From contig CALVHJ010000035.1 of NCBI GenBank assembly GCA_944327425.1, forward strand, positions 1-12,032: 12,032 bases of DNA, in the 5' to 3' direction. A program made the translations under genes and the position numbers. The notes beneath the pieces were generated by a model. It worked only from the letters and a program-made list of their open reading frames with translations, had not been told where the DNA came from and searched no databases. The DNA is from an uncultured Bacilli bacterium (GTDB taxonomy: Bacteria; Bacillota_I; Bacilli_A; RF39; UBA660). Shown here piece by piece: positions 6,558-12,031 of the stretch. How positions within the stretch are numbered: position 1 is the stretch's first letter; the number at the start of each line of letters is the position of its first letter.

Positions 6558-7313
6558 ATGGAATATAATCAAGTATTAGAAGATATCATTATGCGACCAA
6601 CGCATAAATTTGTTTATGGAAGTACTGAAGAAAGAAGCAAGTATTTAAAAAAATTAGCAGCCATTTACCGTTTTGATAGTAATGATTTAGCACCAGTTGG
6701 AGTTTATATTGATGATAAAGGTTTAGAAGTATGTGAAAATAAAGCTTGTGATAAAGATAAAATAGAATTTTTTAACTCAAGATATTTTGAAATAAATACT
6801 ATGTATCATATTCTTGATAAGCTATTAAAGGAATTACCACAAGATATACTAAGAAATATTACCAAAGATATATTAAGACCCTTTAACTACACAGCTAAAA
6901 ATTCTTTTTCTTCTTTAGAAGAACTGAGAGATGAACTTTTAAAAGTAAAACAAATTTATTTAAAAGAATATAAACATTATATAGAAACCGGAAATCTAAA
7001 TAACTTTCTAGATGAATTAAGAATATTTATGGTTTTGATAGATTTAACTCTTGATGATTTAAAAAAAGTGATGCCAAATCTAGACTATATATCTTTATTT
7101 ATCGATAAAGAGCATGAATATAGTACAATTTATACTCAAGTAATTAATTTTTATATTGGTGCTAGAAGCAACGGAACCTTGAATATAAATATTGGTTGCA
7201 ATAATCCTTCAGAGTGGCCAACTTTAATCGATTTAAATGGAAACCGCGTTCAATATATTCATGATTTTGATATTGTGCATATGAAGGATTTTGCCTTAGT
7301 AAGAAAGAAGTAG
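6558..7313 (+). CDS. Unknown protein B, cytoplasmic, 251 residues
   Basis: I do not recognise this protein. There is no signal peptide or membrane segment. The N-terminus has HKFVYGSTEERSKYLKKLAAIY, which recalls the strand-loop-helix of a P-loop but lacks the GK[ST], followed by LAPVGVYIDDKG. A pair C59/C64 (CENKAC) and a long helical middle (about 75-165, rich in Leu/Lys/Asp) follow. The end has NINIGCNNPSEWPTLIDLNGNRVQYIHDFDIVHMKD, plausibly beta strands. The ATG at 6558 has SD AGGGAG 8 bases upstream, carried on the duplicated rlmH-end segment. It ends 6 bases before ung and is probably co-transcribed with it. It shows no visible similarity to protein A, although both occupy the same rlmH-ung slot. 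Confidence 0.75.
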   Translation: MEYNQVLEDIIMRPTHKFVYGSTEERSKYLKKLAAIYRFDSNDLAPVGVYIDDKGLEVCENKACDKDKIEFFNSRYFEINTMYHILDKLLKELPQDILRNITKDILRPFNYTAKNSFSSLEELRDELLKVKQIYLKEYKHYIETGNLNNFLDELRIFMVLIDLTLDDLKKVMPNLDYISLFIDKEHEYSTIYTQVINFYIGARSNGTLNINIGCNNPSEWPTLIDLNGNRVQYIHDFDIVHMKDFALVRKK

Positions 7314-7319
7314 TGATTT

Positions 7320-7985
7320 ATGATAGGTAATGATTGGGATGAAAAGTTAAAAATTATTTGGGATAGTCCCGGGTTTAAGAAATTTTATCATATTGTAGAG
7401 GAAGAATATCGTCATCATACGGTATTTCCTCCTAAAGATCATATTTTTGAAGCCTTAAAACTAACTAGTTATCAAGATACAAGAGTAGTAATTGTAGGAC
7501 AAGACCCATATCATGGGATAGGGGAAGCTCATGGCCTTTCTTTTTCAGTTCAAAAAGGCATTGCTATCCCACCATCTTTGCAAAATATTTATAAAGAGCT
7601 ACAAGATGACTTAGGCATTCCACCAGCACACACAGGCGACTTAACTAATTGGGCCCGTGAAGGAGTATTACTACTTAATGCAGTTTTAACAGTAATTAAA
7701 GATACCCCGGCAAGTCATAGGAAACTCGGTTGGGAGCGATTAACAGATTATATTATTAGACTTTTAAATGAGAAGAGTGAACCAGTAATATTTATTTTAT
7801 GGGGCAACTTTGCTAAAGAAAAAGCAAAATTTATCACCAATCCTAGGCACTTAGTCCTAACAAGTCCTCATCCATCTCCATTTTCAGCTAGATATGGTTT
7901 CTTTGGCTCTAAACCCTTTAGTAAAACTAATGAATTTTTACGAAAAAATGGTTTAAAAGAAATTGACTGGAGAGTAGAAAAATAG
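7320..7985 (+). CDS. ung: Uracil-DNA glycosylase, family 1
   Basis: Ung removes uracil from DNA and starts base-excision repair. The 221 residues match the usual length (~220-230). Family-1 motifs are complete: the water-activating loop GQDPYHG with D62 (residues 60-66), AHGLSFSV, IPPSLQNIYKEL, the uracil-binding LLLNAVLTV, ILWGNFAKEKA, and the DNA-intercalation loop H184-PSPFSARYGFFGSKPFSKTN (the family usually has HPSPLSA). The start MIGNDWDEKLKIIWDSPGF has only a weak SD, so translation may be coupled to gene B. A damaged copy of its first codons lies at 6463-6507. It is the last gene before the bidirectional terminator. Confidence 0.97.
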   Translation: MIGNDWDEKLKIIWDSPGFKKFYHIVEEEYRHHTVFPPKDHIFEALKLTSYQDTRVVIVGQDPYHGIGEAHGLSFSVQKGIAIPPSLQNIYKELQDDLGIPPAHTGDLTNWAREGVLLLNAVLTVIKDTPASHRKLGWERLTDYIIRLLNEKSEPVIFILWGNFAKEKAKFITNPRHLVLTSPHPSPFSARYGFFGSKPFSKTNEFLRKNGLKEIDWRVEK

Positions 7986-8010
7986 ACGACTTACATTTTA
8001 AAGTCGTCTA
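7983..8010. terminator. Bidirectional terminator between ung and lemA
   Basis: A perfect 10-bp stem, TAGACGACTT (7983-7992) with AAGTCGTCTA (8001-8010), around an 8-base loop. The ung stop codon is the base of the stem and the lemA stop (7991-7993) runs into the loop. On the minus strand a run of T follows the stem (complement of the A run ending at 7982), giving a good terminator for lemA; plus-strand T-content is weaker (TTATTT). Confidence 0.85.
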
Positions 8011-8533
8011 TTATTTCGTCATCCATATCTTTTCCATCAAAGAATAATTTTACTTTAAAGCCATGAATACTAGCAATAATATTCGTAGGAAATTTTCTAA
8101 CTATGGCATTTTCTTCACTTGTATTTTTATTATAATAATTTTTCGCAGCGGTAAGCTTTTCATCTAATCTTTTAATTTTATCAATTTCCGCCACAATTTC
8201 TTCATCTTCATTCAGCTTTAAATCATCAACCATTTTAAGAATCAAAGTATAACCTTCATTTAGTTTACGATCCATATCAAAATTAGTCATATTAGTATTA
8301 TTTAATTTTTCATACTCTTTAAAGTAATTCTTATTACTATCCATATGTTTTCTAATATGATTACTAACTCGCATTAACGTATCATATTTCATCCTTAATG
8401 CTTCATCAATAATCACTTCTGCCTCATGAATTTTTGTTTTTAAATCATTTAACTTATTAAAATTAATCGCATAATAAATTCCCATTAAACAAACAATAAT
8501 TAAAATAACTAAAAAAATTGATAACCACAACAT
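7991..8533 (-). CDS. lemA: LemA family membrane protein
   Basis: LemA proteins have an N-terminal membrane helix and a mostly helical soluble domain; the function is not established. From the ATG at 8533 the product is 180 residues (the family is ~185). A membrane helix (about 1-22, MLWLSIFLVILIIVCLMGIYYA) is followed by FNKLNDLKTKIHEAEVIIDEALRMKYDTL, the counterpart of the family's YN..V..R..VDEAWSQIDVQLKRRYDLIP region. The C-terminus LTAAKNYYNKNTSEENAIVRKFPTN, IIASIHGFK and FF is the clearest LemA signature. Upstream TTG (8548) and ATG (8545) are rejected because an extended -10 promoter would start transcription near 8543; the ATG at 8533 has SD GGTGA (8542-8538) at 4-5 bases. It is convergent with ung. 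Confidence 0.88.
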   Translation of the reverse strand: MLWLSIFLVILIIVCLMGIYYAINFNKLNDLKTKIHEAEVIIDEALRMKYDTLMRVSNHIRKHMDSNKNYFKEYEKLNNTNMTNFDMDRKLNEGYTLILKMVDDLKLNEDEEIVAEIDKIKRLDEKLTAAKNYYNKNTSEENAIVRKFPTNIIASIHGFKVKLFFDGKDMDDEIIDDFKM

Positions 8534-8549
8534 ATTCTTCACCATCAAA

Positions 8550-8578
8550 ATTATAACAATAATTTTTAATTTTTTAAA
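8550..8578 (-). promoter_or_regulatory. Extended -10 promoter of lemA
   Basis: On the minus strand TATAAT (8555-8550) is preceded by TGT (8558-8556), an extended -10. The -35 slot (8578-8573) reads TTTAAA, which is weak. The predicted start near 8543 gives a very short leader of about 10 bases before the ATG at 8533. Confidence 0.55.
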
Positions 8579-8645
8579 GAGTTTTAGAAGAAAAAGTAAG
8601 GAATTTATAAAATGTTAAGAAAAATAGCGTCATTTCCATTAAAAA

Positions 8646-8677
8646 TTGATAGTAAAAAAACAAATTTTATTTATAAT
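8646..8677 (+). promoter_or_regulatory. Possible promoter of XRE regulator gene
   Basis: TATAAT (8672-8677) lies about 20 bases upstream of the 8699 start. The best -35 is TTGATA (8646-8651), but the 20-base spacer is long. I see no convincing operator repeat in the 150-base divergent gap, although autoregulation would be usual for XRE proteins. Confidence 0.45.
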
Positions 8678-8698
8678 GTTTTTTGAAAGGAGAAAATT

Positions 8699-9238
8699 AT
8701 GAATATTGGTAGTACGATAAGTGAACTAAGAAAGAAAAATAATTTAACGCAAGAACAGTTAGCGGAAAAACTAAACGTTACAAGGCAAACAATTAGTAAG
8801 TGGGAGTGTAATGAAACCTCACCAAGCATCGAAGATGCAAGCAAGTTAGCAAATATTTTTAATGTAAGTTTAGATGAGCTAGTGGGAAACAAAAATGTTT
8901 TGGGAGAAAAGGTTAGTAATGTAGAAAGACTAGCGGGCATCATTATTAAGATATTAAAAGTAATAGGAGTGTTATTAATAATTTACTTTATCTTGTTGGT
9001 AGTAAGCTTTTTAATTTTTAATAGTTTTAGTGACAAAACAAGTACAGAGCTAACAGGAAGCGTTACCTGTACTTTAAAAGGAATTACCGAAACTTATCAA
9101 GTAACCGAAAAAGATGGAAAATTAGAAGTAAGCAATAACATAAATGATATTATTGATACTAAGTCATATAATAATGCTGATGACATCTTAAATGCGATCA
9201 TAAATTATTATGATGAAAATAATGGCAGTTGTGCTTAA
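8699..9238 (+). CDS. Membrane-tethered XRE-family regulator
   Basis: A 179-residue protein. Residues 2-62 form a Cro/CI helix-turn-helix domain (ISELRKKNNLTQEQLAEKLNVTRQTISKWECNETSPSIEDASKLANIFNVSLDEL, read in two segments). A positively charged stretch with helices follows, then a membrane helix (about 88-109, VIGVLLIIYFILLVVSFLIF). An extracytoplasmic C-terminal domain (about 111-179) contains TSTELTGSVTCTLKGITETYQVTEKDGKLEVSN and ends NNGSCA, with two cysteines (residues 124 and 178) that could form a disulfide. The layout suggests a one-component sensor that binds DNA while anchored to the membrane; the signal and targets are unknown. SD AAAGGAG (8686-8692) is six bases upstream. The downstream hydrolase has its own promoter, so any regulatory link is only positional. 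Confidence 0.88.
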   Translation: MNIGSTISELRKKNNLTQEQLAEKLNVTRQTISKWECNETSPSIEDASKLANIFNVSLDELVGNKNVLGEKVSNVERLAGIIIKILKVIGVLLIIYFILLVVSFLIFNSFSDKTSTELTGSVTCTLKGITETYQVTEKDGKLEVSNNINDIIDTKSYNNADDILNAIINYYDENNGSCA

Positions 9239-9243
9239 AGAAT

Positions 9244-9272
9244 TTGCAATATACTTTATTTTTTGCTATGAT
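9244..9272 (+). promoter_or_regulatory. Promoter of MBL hydrolase gene
   Basis: TTGCAA (9244-9249), a 17-base spacer and TATGAT (9267-9272) preceded by TGC. It starts six bases after the XRE stop codon and predicts transcription from about 9279, at the SD. This supports the ATG at 9289 over the upstream TTG at 9229, which would lie outside the transcript. Confidence 0.6.
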
Positions 9273-9288
9273 GTTATTGGTGATAAAA

Positions 9289-9789
9289 ATGGAAATAGAA
9301 AATTTAGTAGTAGGTCGTCTTCGTACGAATTGTTATATAATTAAAAAGGATGGTAAATGTATTATAATTGATCCCGGTGATGAAGCAAAAAACATAAAAG
9401 AAGCATGTAAAGGCTATGAAGTAGAAGAAATATTAGTAACTCACCATCATTGGGATCATATTTTAGCATTAGAGGAATTAGAAGAATTATATCATGTGAA
9501 ACACAACTCTTTTTCAAGAAAAACATTTAAGTACGAAATTATTAAAACACTAGGCCATGCCAGTGACTCATTAACATTCTATTTTAAAGATGAAAAAGTG
9601 ATGTTTACAGGAGATTTTTTATTCTATCATACAATTGGCAGATGTGATCTAGAAACTTCTAGCGTTGAAGAGATGATGAATAGTTTAGAAAAAATTAGCA
9701 AATATCCTGATGATATAACAATTTATCCAGGGCATGGCATTTTTAGCACACTTGGTACCGAAAAACCACTTTTTACCACTTATTTTTAA
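9289..9789 (+). CDS. Small MBL-fold hydrolase, glyoxalase II-like
   Basis: A metallo-beta-lactamase-fold hydrolase of the YqgX/GloB-like group, which hydrolyses thioesters such as hydroxyacyl-thiol conjugates; the actual substrate is unknown. Starting at ATG 9289 (SD GGTGA, 5-base spacer) it has 166 residues, shorter than the ~200-210 typical. Metal ligands are present: H52-H-H54-W-D56-H57, H90 in LGHASDS, D109 in FTGDFLF and H149 in YPGHG. TNCYII and CIIIDPGDE at the N-terminus and HTIGRCDL are family features. The shortening lies mainly between the HxHxDH and GHASDS motifs, where the usual binding-loop insertion is missing. The C-terminus ends soon after STLGTEKP. Confidence 0.88.
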   Translation: MEIENLVVGRLRTNCYIIKKDGKCIIIDPGDEAKNIKEACKGYEVEEILVTHHHWDHILALEELEELYHVKHNSFSRKTFKYEIIKTLGHASDSLTFYFKDEKVMFTGDFLFYHTIGRCDLETSSVEEMMNSLEKISKYPDDITIYPGHGIFSTLGTEKPLFTTYF

Positions 9790-9794
9790 ACATA

Positions 9795-9818
9795 AAAACG
9801 CTCTTGTTAGAACGTTTT
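9795..9818. terminator. Bidirectional terminator between MBL gene and gerQ
   Basis: AAAACG (9795-9800) pairs with CGTTTT (9813-9818). A C/A mismatch follows, then TCT/AGA closes a TGTT loop. The gerQ stop codon (9807-9809) is in the loop/upper stem. Minus-strand transcripts run into TTTTTATG after the stem; plus-strand transcripts end in TTTTAT. Confidence 0.7.
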
Positions 9819-10172
9819 ATCGGAATAATCATGACTATAATTAATTCTTTCCTCAAAAGTAACATAATCGAGATAAATCATCCGAAGCAAATACCAATCT
9901 CCTGTTTTAGGGTCACTCATAATTAAATGATCACGACCTGCTTCTTCAATAACTCCGTCATAGACTTTATCTCGCCATTCTGTTGAATCCGGATAAGAAA
10001 AGTAAGCTTTAACTTTTTTCCCTTTATTAAGTCTCAAAATATTTTCAATATAACTTTGTTCCATTGGTAAACTTTCTATATAACTGTAGTTACCAGGAGG
10101 ACTAGTCATATTCGCTGCATTATTAGTCGTATTTGTAGGAAAAGTTGGATTTCCAAAAAAATTTCCGTTCAT
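9807..10172 (-). CDS. gerQ: Spore coat protein GerQ
   Basis: GerQ is a spore-coat protein needed in Bacillus to localise the cortex-lytic enzyme CwlJ, so it acts in germination. The 121-residue product is shorter than the B. subtilis protein (~180). The C-terminal domain is well conserved: SYIENILRLNKGKKVKAYF, STEWRDKVYDGVIEEAGRDHLI, MSDPKTGDWYLLRMIYLDYVTFEERINY. The N-terminal ~38 residues are a short low-complexity Asn/Thr/Pro/Gly tail. The ATG at 10172 has an excellent SD (GTGAGGTG, 10186-10179); the longer reading from 10205 includes that SD. The first lysine is residue 50, so the N-terminal lysines that B. subtilis Tgl cross-links are absent. The IS lies immediately upstream but does not touch the gene. 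Confidence 0.93.
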   Translation of the reverse strand: MNGNFFGNPTFPTNTTNNAANMTSPPGNYSYIESLPMEQSYIENILRLNKGKKVKAYFSYPDSTEWRDKVYDGVIEEAGRDHLIMSDPKTGDWYLLRMIYLDYVTFEERINYSHDYSDKTF

Positions 10173-10190
10173 TATTAACACCTCACTAAA

Positions 10191-10218
10191 ATTATATGTA
10201 AACATGTTTTTTTTATGT
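10191..10218 (-). promoter_or_regulatory. Candidate sigma-K/sigma-E promoter of gerQ
   Basis: On the minus strand CATATAAT (10198-10191) fits CATAnnnT, and an AC pair (10218-10217) lies about 18 bases upstream, near the sigma-K-type -35 position. The same -10 also contains TATAAT, so a vegetative promoter cannot be excluded, but no TTGACA-like -35 is seen. Late-sporulation expression is inferred from the gene's identity. Confidence 0.4.
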
Positions 10219-10246
10219 TGACTTTTATCTTAGGTAACGCTATTAT
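10218..10246 (+). promoter_or_regulatory. Sigma-A-type promoter reading into the IS
   Basis: TTGACT (10218-10223), a 17-base spacer and TATTAT (10241-10246). It faces the transposase but lies outside the inverted-repeat-defined IS end, so it may be a flanking promoter the element landed behind, able to read into the transposase gene. Its -35 region overlaps the gerQ promoter region on the other strand. Confidence 0.55.
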
Positions 10247-10257
10247 TTTAATAGAGA

Positions 10258-10271
10258 CTCTTATAATAAAG
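10258..10271 (+). repeat. Left subterminal inverted repeat, outer block
   Basis: CTCTTATAATAAAG is the reverse complement of 12018-12031 (CTTTATTATGAGAG) at 13 of 14 positions. It contains a lone TATAAT (10262-10267) with no acceptable -35 at the right distance in place. Confidence 0.8.
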
Positions 10272-10284
10272 ACAGATAGTTAAA

Positions 10285-10297
10285 TTCTACAAAATTT
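10285..10297 (+). repeat. Left inverted repeat, inner block
   Basis: TTCTACAAAATTT is the exact reverse complement of 11996-12008 (13/13). It also forms the left arm of a local hairpin: AATTCTA (10283-10289) pairs with TAGAATT (10300-10306) in the transposase leader, just before the SD at 10312-10317, and could influence translation. Confidence 0.7.
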
Positions 10298-10325
10298 GAT
10301 AGAATTAAACTAGGAGGATGAAATT

Positions 10326-11582
10326 ATGAGAGTAAATGAAAAAATTGAAAAAATTACAGAAAACACAATTATATGTGGAATCGATGTAGGCAAGATAAAT
10401 TGTTGTGCTAGATTCTGTAACTTTAGAGGATTGGAGGTGTATAAAAAGGTATGGTTTGACAGAACCAAGGATTTAGATGTAATTGGAGCTCACATCACAG
10501 CAGCATGTCATCTAACGGGATTAAATAATGTCATTGTAGCCTTTGAGCCAACAGGACATTATTGGCTAAATATTGATAAATATTTCAAAGATAACGAAAT
10601 AGAAACAGTATTAATGCCGACCCAGACTGTAAAACAAGAAAAAGGTGTTCATGATGGAGAAATGATTAAAAGTGACCCTAAAGATGCTATATTAATTGCA
10701 AGACTGACTAGTGAAGGTAAATATGTCAAACCAATTGAACGTAATGAACTATATCAAGATATTTATTCGGGGTATAGTGAATATGAAGATATCAACAAAG
10801 AAATAAATAGAACAATAAATAAAATACATGTATGGAATGATAAATATTTTCCAGAGTTAGAACATGTATATAAAGTTAATTCTGTAGCAATAAAAGCAAT
10901 CTATGAAAATCAACTATTACCAAACGAAATTGAGGGAATGAGCGAAGAAGAATTTGTTCAAATAATGACAGAAAATAATCATTACGCGAAAATAAGTGCA
11001 ATAAAAAAGATATATGAATTAGCTAAAAAAACAAGTGGTGTAACACCAGATGCATTTACCAAGAAAAATATTAAAAGATTATATGAAAGGTATCAAGAAC
11101 TACTAAAAGAATTAGAAGAAATAAAAAAAGAATTAATAGAATTAGCAAGTCAAATAGACTATGTAGAAGAAGCAGTAAAGATATCTGGAGTAAGTTATAT
11201 AAGTGTAATTGGTATTATAGCAGAGACTGGAGATTTAAATCATTATGAACATGCAAAGCAAGTATTAAAAATGAGTGGGTTAAGTCTTAAAGAAACATCA
11301 AGTGGGCAAAAAAAAGGAAAGAGACATATTTCCAAACGAGGTCGTGCTAAATTAAGACGAAACCTTAAACAAACGGGCATCAGCCTAGTTCGAAATAACT
11401 CTTTCTTCTTGCAATTGCATAACTATTATACCACACAAAGAGAAAATAAACTATCAAAATTAATATCAATTAATGCAATAATAAGAAAATTTGTATATAT
11501 CTTAATGGCACTAGTAAAAAATAAAGATTCATATAACGAAGAAAAGGCAATAAGAGAAAGTTGTATCTTAAGTAGTTGTTAA
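10326..11582 (+). CDS. IS110-family DEDD transposase
   Basis: This is the recombinase of IS110-type elements, which in characterised members works with an element-encoded bridge RNA/seekRNA that specifies target and donor. The product has 418 residues. The N-terminal RuvC-like DEDD domain shows D20 in CGIDVGK, E74 in AFEPTGHYW, and D117/D120 in SDPKDA. A helical coiled-coil linker (about 250-285) follows. The C-terminal Transposase_20 domain shows ISGVSYISVIGIIAETGD, a Ser pair at 325-326 in ETSSGQKKG (location of the conserved serine), and HISKRGRAKLRRNL. All expected catalytic residues are present, so it is probably intact. SD AGGAGG (10312-10317) is 8 bases upstream of the ATG. Its stop codon is also part of the stem that opens the non-coding tail. 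Confidence 0.93.
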   Translation: MRVNEKIEKITENTIICGIDVGKINCCARFCNFRGLEVYKKVWFDRTKDLDVIGAHITAACHLTGLNNVIVAFEPTGHYWLNIDKYFKDNEIETVLMPTQTVKQEKGVHDGEMIKSDPKDAILIARLTSEGKYVKPIERNELYQDIYSGYSEYEDINKEINRTINKIHVWNDKYFPELEHVYKVNSVAIKAIYENQLLPNEIEGMSEEEFVQIMTENNHYAKISAIKKIYELAKKTSGVTPDAFTKKNIKRLYERYQELLKELEEIKKELIELASQIDYVEEAVKISGVSYISVIGIIAETGDLNHYEHAKQVLKMSGLSLKETSSGQKKGKRHISKRGRAKLRRNLKQTGISLVRNNSFFLQLHNYYTTQRENKLSKLISINAIIRKFVYILMALVKNKDSYNEEKAIRESCILSSC

Positions 11583-11669
11583 TATCATTAAGAACTAGTT
11601 TAGTGAGTTAAGATAATAAAGAAATTTGTTGTTTTAATTCACTAAACTAGAGATAGATTAGTGATATTA
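11580..11669 (+). ncRNA. Two-tier stem-loop, candidate part of IS guide RNA
   Basis: TAATATCATTA (11580-11590) pairs with TAGTGATATTA (11659-11669), 11 bp with one G-U. After an asymmetric internal loop (11591-11594 AGAA / 11651-11658 AGATAGAT), CTAGTTTAGTGA (11595-11606) pairs perfectly with TCACTAAACTAG (11639-11650). GTTAA/TTAAT extends this by 5 bp, with a further weak AATAA/TTGTT pairing nearer the loop. Long stems broken by internal loops are the form of known bridge RNAs, but the hairpin could also simply end the transposase transcript. Confidence 0.45.
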
Positions 11670-11984
11670 TGTGAAAGTGAAATTTGGTAAATTTTCACCA
11701 TAGGACTAGATCTAGAAATGGAGAATAACCAAGGTCAGTTTCATATAATGCCGGATAAAAGAGTATAAGTAGATAGTGAAGATTATCAATACAGAATAAC
11801 ATGAGAGGATAAGCATATATGAAAACAATATTGACTGTAGTTCACTTAAAAATTTATAGATTAATAATCTAAACATACTATTGTTTAAAAAAAACAATAA
11901 GAGTTAGATGTTTTCAATATACCTTAAAATCGAAAAAATAGTAAAAAATTAGAGAAAACTAATTAAAAAAATCTAGAAAGTAAA

Positions 11985-12024
11985 AATAAAGTTAAAAATT
12001 TTGTAGAAAATACTTGACTTTATT
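11985..12024 (+). ncRNA. Right-end hairpin overlapping the IS inverted repeats
   Basis: AATAAAGTTAA (11985-11995) pairs with TTGACTTTATT (12014-12024), 11 bp with one G-U. A 2x2 internal loop follows, then ATTTT/AAAAT (11998-12002/12007-12011) around a GTAG tetraloop. It contains the inner inverted-repeat block and most of the outer one, so it could be DNA structure at the IS end, a donor-binding stem of the guide RNA, or both. Confidence 0.45.
11996..12008 (-). repeat. Right inverted repeat, inner block
   Basis: AAATTTTGTAGAA is the exact reverse complement of 10285-10297. The distance to the outer block is 9 bases here against 13 at the left end. Confidence 0.7.
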
Positions 12025-12031
12025 ATGAGAG
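12018..12031 (-). repeat. Right subterminal inverted repeat, outer block
   Basis: CTTTATTATGAGAG matches the reverse complement of 10258-10271 at 13 of 14 positions. It overlaps an outward-facing TTGACT (12014-12019), a good -35 box pointing out of the element. The window ends one base after it. Confidence 0.8.

Noticed and set aside
8671..8943. Minus-strand 90-residue ORF
   Set aside because: It lies opposite the XRE domain; its Leu/Ser-rich product is what antisense of that gene gives.
9229..9288. N-terminal extension of the MBL hydrolase from TTG 9229
   Set aside because: It overlaps the XRE stop, contains the gene's own promoter and has no counterpart in the family.
11648..11653. TAGAGA in the internal-loop region matching the IS left flank (10252-10257) as a possible guide segment
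   Set aside because: Six bases is at chance level in this composition, and the exact IS boundary and right flank are unknown.
11799..11872. Twelve bases identical to the leader of the thioredoxin-like gene (ACATGAGAGGAT, 608-619 and 11799-11810) followed by a 17-codon ORF
   Set aside because: The shared part is mostly SD-like sequence, the ORF is very short and AT-driven, and no promoter with a good -35 precedes it.
11712..11897. Minus-strand 61-residue hydrophobic ORF in the IS tail
   Set aside because: AT-rich DNA easily gives Phe/Leu/Ile-rich ORFs; no SD and the region is better explained as structured non-coding IS end.
11879..11899. TATTGTTT/AAACAATA hairpin as a terminator
   Set aside because: Pure A/T-rich stem with an A loop and no following T-tract on either strand.
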